Notes under the pieces: model-generated | The model's database searches: none | Seen by the model: only the letters and a program-made list of their open reading frames with translations | Told to the model about the DNA's origin: nothing | Shown: positions 1 through 7,894 of the stretch, piece by piece | Layout of the letters: every line of letters begins with the position of its first letter | Position numbering within the stretch: the stretch's first letter is position 1 | Assembly (NCBI RefSeq): GCF_000590475.1 | Contig: NZ_CP007441.1 | Span: 1,802,659-1,866,658 of the forward strand | From: Stutzerimonas stutzeri | Lineage (GTDB): Bacteria > Pseudomonadota > Gammaproteobacteria > Pseudomonadales > Pseudomonadaceae | Length of the DNA stretch: 64,000 nucleotides | Direction of reading: 5' to 3' | Position numbers and translations under genes: made by a program

Positions 1-312
1 AAAGAACAGACCGAAGGCACAAATGATCAATAGCGCGGAGAGCAGGATGAAGTCCTGAGGCCAGAAGGTTGCGCCGAAGATGTAGAACTTGCGCTCGGGC
101 AAATCCCAAAAGACCGCCTGACGACCGTTCCAGGTCAGCCACACGGTTCCGAAATAGAGAATGAACAGCAGCGCGCCGCCGACGAGTCGCAGATTGCGAA
201 ACAGGCCGGTGAAGGAGCGGGTGTAGATTTTTTCGCGAGCAGCGTAAAGGTCGGAAGACGAGGCGACCTTGGCAGGAGGGGTTACATCATGAACGGGGAT
301 TTGCTCGGACAT
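1..312 (-). CDS. ccoG: Cytochrome c oxidase accessory protein CcoG, N-terminal part
   Basis: The first 103 residues of a CcoG (FixG/RdxA) protein are present, and the gene runs off the left end of the window. CcoG is a membrane iron-sulfur protein needed for cbb3 oxidase biogenesis, where it is thought to reduce copper for the CuB site. The visible part has a soluble N-terminus, a conserved stretch around residues 23-40 (YAAREKIYTRSFTGLFRNLR), and two hydrophobic helices at about 41-60 and 86-103. The ferredoxin clusters would lie beyond the window. It follows ccoP2 on the same strand after 135 bases containing a hairpin. The identity rests on the N-terminal match and on the standard ccoNOQP-ccoG order. 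Confidence 0.9.
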   Translation of the reverse strand, partial: MSEQIPVHDVTPPAKVASSSDLYAAREKIYTRSFTGLFRNLRLVGGALLFILYFGTVWLTWNGRQAVFWDLPERKFYIFGATFWPQDFILLSALLIICAFGLFF

Positions 313-412
313 CGAATACGTACCACGGCGGAGGGTGAGTGTCCCGGTCGATACGTGCCGGCCGGGATCTTTTGCTTACCTGCTGCGAATGGTACGCCTC
401 GATAGTTGATAT

Positions 413-437
413 CAGGTGCGACCGTCGGTCGCGCCTG
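413..437 (-). terminator. Hairpin between ccoP2 and ccoG
   Basis: An inverted repeat (CAGG-GCGACC / GGTCGC-CCTG with a 3-base loop and one wobble pair) lies 11 bases beyond the ccoP2 stop. No T-run follows on the minus strand. It may be a weak terminator or a processing/stability hairpin that lowers ccoG expression relative to the oxidase structural genes. Confidence 0.45.
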
Positions 438-447
438 AACAGTCGGA

Positions 448-1365
448 TCAGTTCTCCGACTTTTGCGAGAGGCTGTACACGTAAGCAGCCAGCAGGTGCA
501 CTTTGTCATTGCCAAGGTGGTCTTGCTGGGCTGGCATGCGCCCGTTACGACCGTAGCGAAGCGTTTGCTGAATCTGCCCGAAGCTCGAGCCGTACAGCCA
601 CGTGTTGTCGGTCAGATTGGGCGCGCCCATTGCCTGGGTGCCTTTGCCTTCTGGACCATGACAAGCTACACAGTTCGTCGCGAAGATTTTTTGACCTTGC
701 TCAATATCGGCGGTGATTCCCTCAGGAACGTCACGACCGGACAGGCTTCGAACGTAACCGGCAACGTTGCGAATGCCTTCCTCGCCCAACACGTCGCGCC
801 AGGCTGGCATGGCTGCCTGACGGCCGCCCATGATCGTGGTCTTGATGGTTTCAGGCGCACCGCCATACAGCCAGTCGTTATCGGTCAGGTTGGGGAAGCC
901 ATAGGCACCCTTGGCGTCGGAACCGTGGCAGACGGAGCAGTTGGACGCGAACAGACGTCCGCCCATCTTCAGGGCTTGGGGATCCTGGGCAACCTCTTCG
1001 ACCGGCATCGCGGCGAACTTGGCGTACAGCGGACCGTATTGCTCGTTGGCCTTGTCCACTTCGCGCTGCCATTCCTTGACTTGGGTCCAGCCACCTTCAT
1101 AGCCCGGCAGCAGACCTTTCCAGTTGCCGAGGCCCGGGTATAGGGCGAGATAGCCAAGGGCGAAGATCACGGTGGCGACGAATAGCATGAACCACCAGCG
1201 TGGGAGCGGGTTGTCATACTCCTCGATACCGTCGTAGGAATGGCCGACGGTTTCTTCCGTACTGTCGCCACGCTGTCCCTTGCGGGTCGCAAGCAGCAGC
1301 CAGACCAGGGCCGCAATGGTACCCAGGCTCAGCACTGTGATGTACCAACTCCAAAACGTGGTCAT
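448..1365 (-). CDS. ccoP2: cbb3 oxidase subunit CcoP (dihaem cytochrome c), isoform 2
   Basis: A 305-residue dihaem c subunit of cytochrome cbb3 oxidase, which passes electrons from periplasmic cytochromes towards CcoO and CcoN. Two N-terminal membrane helices (about residues 5-25 and 56-76) frame the typical DGIEEYDNPLPRWW segment. Two cytochrome c domains follow, each with a CxxCH site (CSVCH and CVACH). The gene starts directly at the ccoQ2 stop codon (adjacent codons at 1366 and 1365), so translation is probably coupled. It is the last gene of the ccoN2O2Q2P2 operon. It is close in length and sequence to CcoP1 at 3963-4898. Confidence 0.96.
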   Translation of the reverse strand: MTTFWSWYITVLSLGTIAALVWLLLATRKGQRGDSTEETVGHSYDGIEEYDNPLPRWWFMLFVATVIFALGYLALYPGLGNWKGLLPGYEGGWTQVKEWQREVDKANEQYGPLYAKFAAMPVEEVAQDPQALKMGGRLFASNCSVCHGSDAKGAYGFPNLTDNDWLYGGAPETIKTTIMGGRQAAMPAWRDVLGEEGIRNVAGYVRSLSGRDVPEGITADIEQGQKIFATNCVACHGPEGKGTQAMGAPNLTDNTWLYGSSFGQIQQTLRYGRNGRMPAQQDHLGNDKVHLLAAYVYSLSQKSEN

Positions 1366-1548
1366 TTATTTCTTACTCCTGGAAGCTTCTTCATCACGCT
1401 TCTTGGTATCGGGCTCATCTGCGAAGGGCAGGTTGGCGGCTTCATCGAAGCTTTTCTTGCGCTTGCTGCTGTACGCCCAGAGCACGAGGCCAACAAAGGC
1501 GACGAATACCAAAATGGTGCCCAGACCGCGGAGAGTCCCGATTTCCAT
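1366..1548 (-). CDS. ccoQ2: cbb3 oxidase small subunit CcoQ
   Basis: A 60-residue protein with one membrane helix (about residues 10-30, GTILVFVAFVGLVLWAYSSK) followed by a charged cytoplasmic tail rich in Lys, Asp and Glu. This is the standard form of CcoQ/FixQ, which stabilises the cbb3 complex. It sits between ccoO2 (6-base gap) and ccoP2 (no gap). It is the only ccoQ in the window: the upstream cbb3 operon has no counterpart between ccoO1 and ccoP1. Confidence 0.93.
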   Translation of the reverse strand: MEIGTLRGLGTILVFVAFVGLVLWAYSSKRKKSFDEAANLPFADEPDTKKRDEEASRSKK

Positions 1549-1554
1549 GGTGCG

Positions 1555-2166
1555 TTACCGTTTGTTGGTGAGGGATGTGCCAAGGCTTTGCAGGAAGGCG
1601 ACAAGGGCGTCCATTTCGGTTTTGCCCTTGACGGCATCCTTGGCACCGGCGATGTCTTCGTCGGTGTAAGGCACGCCGACGCTGCGCAGGGCAACCATCT
1701 TGTCGCCGGTGTGTTTGCCATCCAGCTTGTTCTCTACCAGCCAGGGGTAAGCCGGCATCTTCGACTCGGGCACCACGTTGCGCGGGTTGTACAGGTGCGC
1801 GCGGTGCCAGTCATCGGAGTAACGGTTGCCGACACGGGCCAGATCCGGACCGGTGCGCTTGGAGCCCCACAGGAACGGGTGGTCGTAGACGCTCTCGCCA
1901 GCGACCGAGTAGTGGCCGTAACGCTCAGTCTCGGCGCGGAACGGACGGATCATCTGCGAGTGGCAGCCAACGCAACCTTCGCGAATATAGATGTCGCGAC
2001 CTTCCAGCTGCAGCGCGGTGCGAGGCTCCATGCCTTCAACCGGCTCGTTTACCGCATCCTGGAAGAACAGCGGGACGATCTGAGTCAGACCGCCGATGCT
2101 CACCGCAAGGATCATGAACAGGGTTAGCAGACCGACGTTCTTTTCAAGTATTTCGTGGTTCTTCAT
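1555..2166 (-). CDS. ccoO2: cbb3 oxidase subunit CcoO (monohaem cytochrome c), isoform 2
   Basis: A 203-residue membrane-anchored monohaem cytochrome c. One N-terminal helix (about residues 12-33) precedes the periplasmic domain, with the haem site CVGCHSQ near residue 68 and a conserved RTGPDLARVG region. It relays electrons between CcoP and CcoN. It starts 12 bases after the ccoN2 stop. It is nearly identical in layout to CcoO1 at 4993-5604, including the opening residues MK-HEILEKNVGLLTLFM, which points to an operon duplication. Confidence 0.96.
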   Translation of the reverse strand: MKNHEILEKNVGLLTLFMILAVSIGGLTQIVPLFFQDAVNEPVEGMEPRTALQLEGRDIYIREGCVGCHSQMIRPFRAETERYGHYSVAGESVYDHPFLWGSKRTGPDLARVGNRYSDDWHRAHLYNPRNVVPESKMPAYPWLVENKLDGKHTGDKMVALRSVGVPYTDEDIAGAKDAVKGKTEMDALVAFLQSLGTSLTNKR

Positions 2167-2178
2167 TTATCCGTTCCC

Positions 2179-3606
2179 TCAGGCGATCTGCGCAGCGGCT
2201 TCGAATTCGGCCGGCTTGGCGGCGCGCACGGTGCGCCAGGTGTTGTAAGCCATCAGCAGCATGCCGGTGAGGAAGAATGCACCGCCCAATGCACGGACGA
2301 TGTAGCCGGGGTGACTGGCTTCCAGCGCTTCGACGAAGGAGTAGGTCAAGGTGCCGTCTTCGTTGATCGCACGCCACATCAGGCCCTGGGTAATGCCGTT
2401 GACCCACATCGAGGCGATGTAGAGCACGGTACCGATAGTTGCCAGCCAGAAGTGGGCGTTGATCAAGCCGATGCTGTGCATCTGCTCGCGAGCGAAGACC
2501 TTGGGGATCAGGTGGTACATGGAACCGATAGAGATCATCGCGACCCAGCCAAGGGCGCCAGCGTGAACGTGGCCGATGGTCCAGTCGGTGTAGTGGGACA
2601 GCGCGTTGACGGTCTTGATGGCCATCATCGGGCCTTCGAAGGTCGACATGCCGTAGAACGCCAAGGAGACGACCAGGAAGCGCAGGATCGGGTCGGTGCG
2701 TAGCTTATGCCAGGCGCCCGAGAGGGTCATCATGCCGTTGATCATGCCGCCCCAGCTCGGGGCCAACAGGATGATCGACATCACCATGCCCAGGCTCTGT
2801 GCCCATTCCGGCAATGCGGTGTAGTGCAGGTGGTGCGGACCGGCCCAGATGTACAGGGTAACCAGCGCCCAGAAGTGCACGATGGACAGGCGATAGGAGT
2901 AGACCGGACGGCCAGCCTGCTTGGGTACGAAGTAATACATCATGCCCAGGAAGCCGGTGGTCAGGAAGAATCCAACCGCGTTATGCCCGTACCACCACTG
3001 AATCATCGCATCGGTCGCACCCGAGTAGATCGAGTAGGACTTGAACCAGCTCACCGGTACTTCCATGTTGTTGACGATATGCAGCATCGCCGTCACCAGG
3101 ATGAAGCCGCCGTAGAACCAGTTGCCCACGTAGATATGGGAAACCTTGCGCTTCATGATGGTGCCGAAGAACACCACTGCATAGCTGATCCAGACGACTG
3201 CCAGCAGGATATCGATCGGCCATTCCAGCTCGGCGTATTCCTTGGAACTGGTGAAGCCCTGTGGGAGGGTGACCACAGCGAGGAGGATTACCGCCTGCCA
3301 GCCCCAGAAAACGAAGGCCGCGAGGCCATCTGAGAACAGCCGGACCTGGGACGTGCGCTGTACCACGTAAAAAGACGTGGCCATCAGGGCGCAGCCGCCG
3401 AAGGCGAAAATGACCAGGTTGGTGTGCAGGGGACGCAGGCGGCCGAAGCTGGCCCACGGCAGGTCGAAGTTCAACTCGGGCCACACCAGCTGTGCGGCGA
3501 TGAACACACCCATCCCCATTCCGAGGATTCCCCAGACCACCGTCATGATGGCGAACTGGCGAACCACCTTATAGTTATATGCAGTCTCACTTATTGCTGT
3601 GCTCAT
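2179..3606 (-). CDS. ccoN2: cbb3 oxidase catalytic subunit CcoN, isoform 2
   Basis: A 475-residue C-family haem-copper oxidase subunit I. It is an integral membrane protein with about 12 helices that reduces O2 at the haem b3-CuB site with high oxygen affinity. Visible ligands include the low-spin haem His in RPLHTNLVIF, the CuB/b3 region WYGHNAVGFF, the HHLHY motif, and HVHAGALGW. The ATG at 3606 is chosen because it matches the start of the isoform-1 protein (shared TAYNYKVVRQFAIMTVVWGI) and has GGAAG upstream. A longer reading frame adds 31 unconserved residues. It is first in the ccoN2O2Q2P2 operon. Confidence 0.96.
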   Translation of the reverse strand: MSTAISETAYNYKVVRQFAIMTVVWGILGMGMGVFIAAQLVWPELNFDLPWASFGRLRPLHTNLVIFAFGGCALMATSFYVVQRTSQVRLFSDGLAAFVFWGWQAVILLAVVTLPQGFTSSKEYAELEWPIDILLAVVWISYAVVFFGTIMKRKVSHIYVGNWFYGGFILVTAMLHIVNNMEVPVSWFKSYSIYSGATDAMIQWWYGHNAVGFFLTTGFLGMMYYFVPKQAGRPVYSYRLSIVHFWALVTLYIWAGPHHLHYTALPEWAQSLGMVMSIILLAPSWGGMINGMMTLSGAWHKLRTDPILRFLVVSLAFYGMSTFEGPMMAIKTVNALSHYTDWTIGHVHAGALGWVAMISIGSMYHLIPKVFAREQMHSIGLINAHFWLATIGTVLYIASMWVNGITQGLMWRAINEDGTLTYSFVEALEASHPGYIVRALGGAFFLTGMLLMAYNTWRTVRAAKPAEFEAAAQIA

Positions 3607-3928
3607 GCAAGGCTTCCACGCTAAATGGCATATCAAGGGGCAAAAACGGCGGCAAGTATGGAGAAAGGAGGGGGGCAATGCAATCGACGCCCGGGCCATC
3701 TCGTGCCGTTCGGACCCTGATTCCAGGCGTTTTCCATGCTTTTTGCAGGGTCGTTTATCACATCATGCCGATGTGCTGAATCGAGGGCTTCGCCTTGTAG
3801 TTCTGCGGGGGTTCGGCGAGTGGGGAAGACTATAGAAGTAGTCAGGCTGAAGGGCAAAGATGGCAGCGGCCGGACGGTCTGCGACAGAGCGTCGCACGGT
3901 GGCATTCCCGAGCAAAATTTGATCGGTA
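3607..3928 (-). promoter_or_regulatory. Intergenic promoter region of the ccoN2 operon
   Basis: This 320-base gap separates the two cbb3 operons and holds no gene. Two sigma-70-like minus-strand candidates can be read. One is TTGCAT-17 bases-CATACT (3683 down to 3655). The other is TTGCCC-17 bases-TATAGT near 3832. An inverted repeat CACATC-atgcc-GATGTG lies at 3759-3775. In P. aeruginosa the second cbb3 operon is induced by Anr at low oxygen, but no clean TTGAT-N4-ATCAA box is visible here. Confidence 0.4.
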
Positions 3929-3956
3929 ACAGGGCGGTACGGCCATACCGCCCTGT
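3929..3956 (-). terminator. Terminator of the ccoN1O1P1 operon
   Basis: A perfect 11-base stem (ACAGGGCGGTA / TACCGCCCTGT) with a 6-base loop lies just after the ccoP1 stop codon. A short AT-rich stretch (ATCAAATTTT) follows on the minus strand. It would separate transcription of the two cbb3 operons. Confidence 0.75.
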
Positions 3957-3962
3957 AAGGCT

Positions 3963-4898
3963 CTACTGTTTCGCCAGGCGTTCTGGCTGCTGCGAGAGGC
4001 TGTACACGTAAGCAGCCAGCAGATGCACTTTGTCGTTGCCCAGGTACTGTTTCTGCGCCGGCATCTGACCGTTGCGTCCGTGACGAATGGTCTGTTGCAG
4101 CTGCGGCAGGCTCGAGCCGTAGATCCAGCCCGCGGGTTTCGCCAGGCTTGGCGCGCCCAGCGCGGCCGTGCCTTGTCCGTTCGCACCATGGCAGACCGAG
4201 CACGTCTGCGCATACACCTCGCCACCTGCTGCGATATCCGCATCGCTGCCTTCCGGCAGAGGCAGACCGGCCAGATCAGCGCGCACGTAGCCCGCAACGT
4301 TCTTCACACCTTGTTCACCGATGACCTGACCCCAGGCGGGCATGGCCGCAACGCGACCGTGCAGGATGGTGGTTTTGATGGTTTCGGCATCCCCGCCCCA
4401 GCGCCATTCGCTGTCCGCCAGGTTGGGGAAGCCGTTCGCGCCTTTGGCATCTGAGCCATGACAAACAGCGCAATAGTTGGCGAAAAGGCGGCCACCGATC
4501 TTCAGGGCTCGCTCATCCTGGGCGACCTGAGCAACTTCCATGGCTGAGTATTTGGCGAAGATCGGACCGAACTTCGCTTCAGCTTGGTCAACTTCGCGCT
4601 GCCATTGCTTGGTCTGTGTCCAGCCATCTTCATAGCCCGGCATCACGCCTTTCCAACTGCCTAGTCCCGGGTAAAGCACCAGGTAGAAAATGCCGAACAC
4701 CAGCGTGCCGATGAACAACAGGAACCACCAGCGGGGCAGCGGGTTGTCGTACTCCTCGATTCCATCGAAGGAATGACCCATTGTCTTGTCGGTCGTGCCA
4801 GCCGACTCTCCCTTGCGGGTCGCGAAGATCAGCCAGAACAGAGCGACAATGGTGCCCAGCGTCAGCAGGGCGATGTAACCACTCCAGAAAGCGTTCAT
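3963..4898 (-). CDS. ccoP1: cbb3 oxidase subunit CcoP (dihaem cytochrome c), isoform 1
   Basis: A 311-residue dihaem c subunit, with helices near residues 5-25 and 55-75, the DGIEEYDNPLPRWW signature, and haem sites CAVCH and CSVCH. The reading frame stays open upstream to 5117, but the ATG at 4898 starts the conserved MNAFWSGYIALLTLG sequence and has an AGGAGT ribosome site (reverse of gactcctg), so this start is chosen. The 94 bases between ccoO1 and this start hold no ccoQ. A strong hairpin terminator follows. Confidence 0.96.
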   Translation of the reverse strand: MNAFWSGYIALLTLGTIVALFWLIFATRKGESAGTTDKTMGHSFDGIEEYDNPLPRWWFLLFIGTLVFGIFYLVLYPGLGSWKGVMPGYEDGWTQTKQWQREVDQAEAKFGPIFAKYSAMEVAQVAQDERALKIGGRLFANYCAVCHGSDAKGANGFPNLADSEWRWGGDAETIKTTILHGRVAAMPAWGQVIGEQGVKNVAGYVRADLAGLPLPEGSDADIAAGGEVYAQTCSVCHGANGQGTAALGAPSLAKPAGWIYGSSLPQLQQTIRHGRNGQMPAQKQYLGNDKVHLLAAYVYSLSQQPERLAKQ

Positions 4899-4992
4899 GT
4901 GTGACTCCTGGACAGCCCGAACGCTCGAACTGCCCTCGATGTTGGATCTCTGACGGCTGCTGCGGCAGCGCGCCGTTTTCGATAGCCCGGTA

Positions 4993-5604
4993 TCAGCGCT
5001 TGTTCTGCAGCGCGGTGCCGAGCACCTGCAGATAAGCCACCAGCGCGTCCATCTCGGTCTTGCCCTTGACCGCGGCTCCGGCAGTGGCGATGTCCTCGTC
5101 GCTGTAGGGCACTCCAACGGCGCGCAGTGCCTTCATTTTCTTGGCGGTGTCCTGGCCATCCAGGGTGTCCTCCACCAGCCACGGGTAGGAGGGCATCTTC
5201 GATTCGGGCACGACGTTGCGCGGGTTGTAGAGATGCGCCCGGTGCCAGTCGTCGGAATAGCGGCCGCCGACGCGAGCCAGATCCGGACCGGTGCGCTTGG
5301 ACCCCCACAGGAACGGATGGTCATAGACGCTTTCGCCCGCTACCGAGTAATGACCGTAGCGTTCGGTCTCGGCACGGAACGGCCGGATCATCTGCGAGTG
5401 GCAGCCGACGCACCCTTCACGGATATACAGGTCACGACCTTCCAGCTGCAGCGCGGTGTAGGGCTTCATACCTTCCACCGGCTCGTTGACCACGTCCTGA
5501 AAGAACAGCGGAACGATCTGAGTCAGGCCGCCGATGCTCACCGCGAGTGCCATGAACAGGGTCAGCAGACCGACGTTCTTTTCAAGTATTTCGTGCTTCT
5601 TCAT
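4993..5604 (-). CDS. ccoO1: cbb3 oxidase subunit CcoO (monohaem cytochrome c), isoform 1
   Basis: A 203-residue monohaem cytochrome c subunit with an N-terminal anchor and a CVGCHSQ haem site near residue 68. It starts 10 bases after the ccoN1 stop. The ATG at 5604 is preceded by AGGAG; the frame extends 19 residues upstream but that part is unconserved. It differs from CcoO2 by a modest number of substitutions, concentrated after residue 140. Confidence 0.96.
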   Translation of the reverse strand: MKKHEILEKNVGLLTLFMALAVSIGGLTQIVPLFFQDVVNEPVEGMKPYTALQLEGRDLYIREGCVGCHSQMIRPFRAETERYGHYSVAGESVYDHPFLWGSKRTGPDLARVGGRYSDDWHRAHLYNPRNVVPESKMPSYPWLVEDTLDGQDTAKKMKALRAVGVPYSDEDIATAGAAVKGKTEMDALVAYLQVLGTALQNKR

Positions 5605-5614
5605 GGTCGGCTCC

Positions 5615-7039
5615 TCAGGCGATCTGCGCGGCGGCTGCGTATTCGGCTGGCTTGGAGGCACTTACGGTGCGCCAGGTGTTGTAAGCCATCAGCAACATGC
5701 CGACGAAGAAGATCGCGCCACCGATCATGCGTACCACAAAGCCTGGATGGCTCGCTTCGAGCGCTTCGACAAAGGAGTAGGTGAGGGTGCCGTCTTCGTT
5801 GATTGCACGCCACATCAGGCCCTGCGCGATACCGTTGACCCACATCGAGGCGATGTAGAGCACGGTGCCGATGGTGGCCAGCCAAAAGTGGGCGTTGATC
5901 AAGCCGATGCTGTGCATCTGCTCGCGAGCGAAGACCTTGGGGATCAGGTGATACAGCGCGCCGATGGAAACCATGGCAACCCAGCCGAGGGCGCCGGCGT
6001 GAACGTGGCCGATGGTCCAGTCGGTGTAGTGGGAGAGCGCGTTGACGGTCTTGATGGCCATCATCGGACCTTCGAAAGTCGACATGCCGTAGAACGCCAG
6101 GGAGACGACCAGGAAGCGCAGGATCGGGTCGCTGCGCAACTTATGCCAGGCACCCGAGAGGGTCATCATGCCGTTGATCATGCCGCCCCAGCTCGGTGCC
6201 AGCAGGATCAGCGACATCACCATGCCGAGCGACTGCGCCCAGTCCGGCAGTGCGGTGTAATGCAGGTGGTGCGGGCCGGCCCAGATATACACAGTGATCA
6301 GTGCCCAGAAATGCACGATCGACAGGCGATAGGAATACACCGGACGCTCGGCCTGTTTGGGCACGAAGTAATACATGATCCCGAGAAAACCGGCGGTCAG
6401 GAAGAAGCCCACCGCGTTGTGGCCATACCACCACTGGACCATGGCGTCGGTCGCGCCGGAATACAGCGAATAGGATTTCATCGCGGTGACCGGCACTTCC
6501 AGGTTGTTGACCACGTGAAGCAGCGCAACGGTCAGGATGAAGCCGCCGAAGAACCAGTTACCCACATAGATGTGCTTGACCTTGCGGGTGGCCAGGGTGC
6601 CGAAGAACACGACCGCGTAGGACACCCAGACGATGGTGATCAGAATGTCGATCGGCCATTCCAGCTCGGCGTATTCCTTGGAGCTGGTGTAGCCCAACGG
6701 CAGGCTGATCGCCGCCAGCAGGATGATCAATTGCCAGCCCCAAAAGGTGAAAGCCGCCAACTGGGGCGCAAATAGCGTGGTCTGGCAGGTGCGCTGGACG
6801 GAGTAGTAGGAGGTCGCGAACAATGCGCAGCCACCAAAAGCGAAAATCACCGCATTGGTGTGCAAAGGCCGCAAGCGACCGAAGCTGGTCCAGGGGAGGT
6901 CGAAGTTGAGAAACGGCCAAGCCAATTGCGATGCGATGAGAACGCCGAGCCCCATCCCGACGATTCCCCACACCACCGTCATGATGGCGAATTGGCGGAC
7001 CACCTTATAGTTATAGGCGGTACTGGTTGCTGTGTTCAT
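5615..7039 (-). CDS. ccoN1: cbb3 oxidase catalytic subunit CcoN, isoform 1
   Basis: A 474-residue subunit I of the first cbb3 oxidase, with the same ligand set as CcoN2 (RPLHTNAVIF, WYGHNAVGFF, HHLHY, HVHAGALGW). The two copies are most alike in the C-terminal two thirds and differ mainly in helices 2-5. The ATG at 7039 is chosen by alignment with CcoN2 and a GGAAG ribosome site; the reading frame extends 40 residues further without support. It is divergent from the hydrolase gene at 7121, with 81 bases between the starts. In related pseudomonads this isoform is the more constitutive one (family knowledge). Confidence 0.96.
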   Translation of the reverse strand: MNTATSTAYNYKVVRQFAIMTVVWGIVGMGLGVLIASQLAWPFLNFDLPWTSFGRLRPLHTNAVIFAFGGCALFATSYYSVQRTCQTTLFAPQLAAFTFWGWQLIILLAAISLPLGYTSSKEYAELEWPIDILITIVWVSYAVVFFGTLATRKVKHIYVGNWFFGGFILTVALLHVVNNLEVPVTAMKSYSLYSGATDAMVQWWYGHNAVGFFLTAGFLGIMYYFVPKQAERPVYSYRLSIVHFWALITVYIWAGPHHLHYTALPDWAQSLGMVMSLILLAPSWGGMINGMMTLSGAWHKLRSDPILRFLVVSLAFYGMSTFEGPMMAIKTVNALSHYTDWTIGHVHAGALGWVAMVSIGALYHLIPKVFAREQMHSIGLINAHFWLATIGTVLYIASMWVNGIAQGLMWRAINEDGTLTYSFVEALEASHPGFVVRMIGGAIFFVGMLLMAYNTWRTVSASKPAEYAAAAQIA

Positions 7040-7120
7040 GTATGGGCTTCCATCCACGGTAGTGAGCATGTTTTTGTTGCGCTGAGCGGGCATTTCTTTC
7101 ATTCGAAAGCGGGGGTAAGG

Positions 7121-7804
7121 ATGGGCAAAGGGCAAATGGCCGGTATTGACGCCGATCAATACTCACAGGGCGATGAAATTCCGTTCGTCAGAGGCGATCA
7201 TCCGCCGGGCGGGGCTTATGCCAACCTTATCCTGGCGCACGGTGCAGGTGCTCCGATGGACAGTCCGTTCATGCAGCAGATGACCGAGCGGCTTGTGGCG
7301 CGTGGCGTGGCGGTCTTGCGCTTCGAGTTCGCCTATATGGCCGAGCGGCGTGCGACCGGGCGCAAGCGTCCACCCAATCCGCAGTCGCAGCTGTTGCAGC
7401 AGTGGCGCGAGGTATACCGGTCGGTGCGTCAGCAAACCGCAGGGCGCTTGGCGATTGGTGGCAAGTCGATGGGGGGACGGATGGCGAGCCTGCTGGCCGA
7501 CGAACTGGAGGTCGATGCGCTCGTGTGTCTGGGGTATCCCTTCTACGCCGCGGGCAAGCCAGAAAAGCCCCGCGTGGCGCATCTCGCCGAGCTCCGCACG
7601 CCCAGCCTGATCATTCAGGGCGCACGCGATGCTTTGGGCGATCGGGATACTGTCGCCAGCTATTCGCTGTCGCCGGCGATTTGCATGCACTGGCTGACGG
7701 CCGCCGACCATGATCTCAAGCCGCTCAAAAAGTCAGGGCTGACCCACGAGCAACACCTGGACAGCGCGGCGGGCGTTGTCGCGGCATTCTTGCACCGTCC
7801 CTGA
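7121..7804 (+). CDS. Alpha/beta-hydrolase fold protein (TEX30/dienelactone-hydrolase-like)
   Basis: A 227-residue soluble hydrolase with a classical catalytic layout: oxyanion region LILAHGAG (residues 37-43), nucleophile elbow GKSMGG with Ser116, candidate acid Asp170 in QGARD, and His197 in ADHDLKP. This resembles the COG3571/TEX30 group, whose substrates are mostly unknown. The ATG at 7121 has GGGGG just upstream; ATG 7136 is an alternative start. It is transcribed divergently from ccoN1 and ends at a hairpin shared with aer. No link to respiration can be read from its sequence. Confidence 0.85.
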   Translation: MGKGQMAGIDADQYSQGDEIPFVRGDHPPGGAYANLILAHGAGAPMDSPFMQQMTERLVARGVAVLRFEFAYMAERRATGRKRPPNPQSQLLQQWREVYRSVRQQTAGRLAIGGKSMGGRMASLLADELEVDALVCLGYPFYAAGKPEKPRVAHLAELRTPSLIIQGARDALGDRDTVASYSLSPAICMHWLTAADHDLKPLKKSGLTHEQHLDSAAGVVAAFLHRP

Positions 7805-7827
7805 TTAATCAACGGTCGCACAGCAGA

Positions 7828-7859
7828 ACGCCCGCTGCAGCAGTACTGCAAGCGGGCGT
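7828..7859. terminator. Convergent hairpin between the hydrolase and aer
   Basis: An inverted repeat (ACGCCCGCT-GCAG / CTGC-A-AGCGGGCGT, one bulged A) lies between two convergent genes. Its left arm is the same ACGCCCGCTGCAGCAG found in the acnA terminator at 9600. T-runs are weak on both sides. Confidence 0.6.
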
Positions 7860-7894
7860 CTAGCGTGGCCGCAGGGCTTGGGTCAGGTTTGCAT

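Noticed and set aside
3607..3962. Possible Anr/FNR box upstream of ccoN2 (TTGATcggtAACAG near 3919)
   Set aside because: Only one half-site matches and it lies about 310 bases from the gene, inside the terminator region of the previous operon.
5534..6775. Long plus-strand open frame (413 codons) opposite ccoN1
   Set aside because: It lies fully antisense to ccoN1 and its predicted protein is the low-complexity, His/Asp/Gln-rich type produced by the reverse of a GC-rich gene. No ribosome site or family match.
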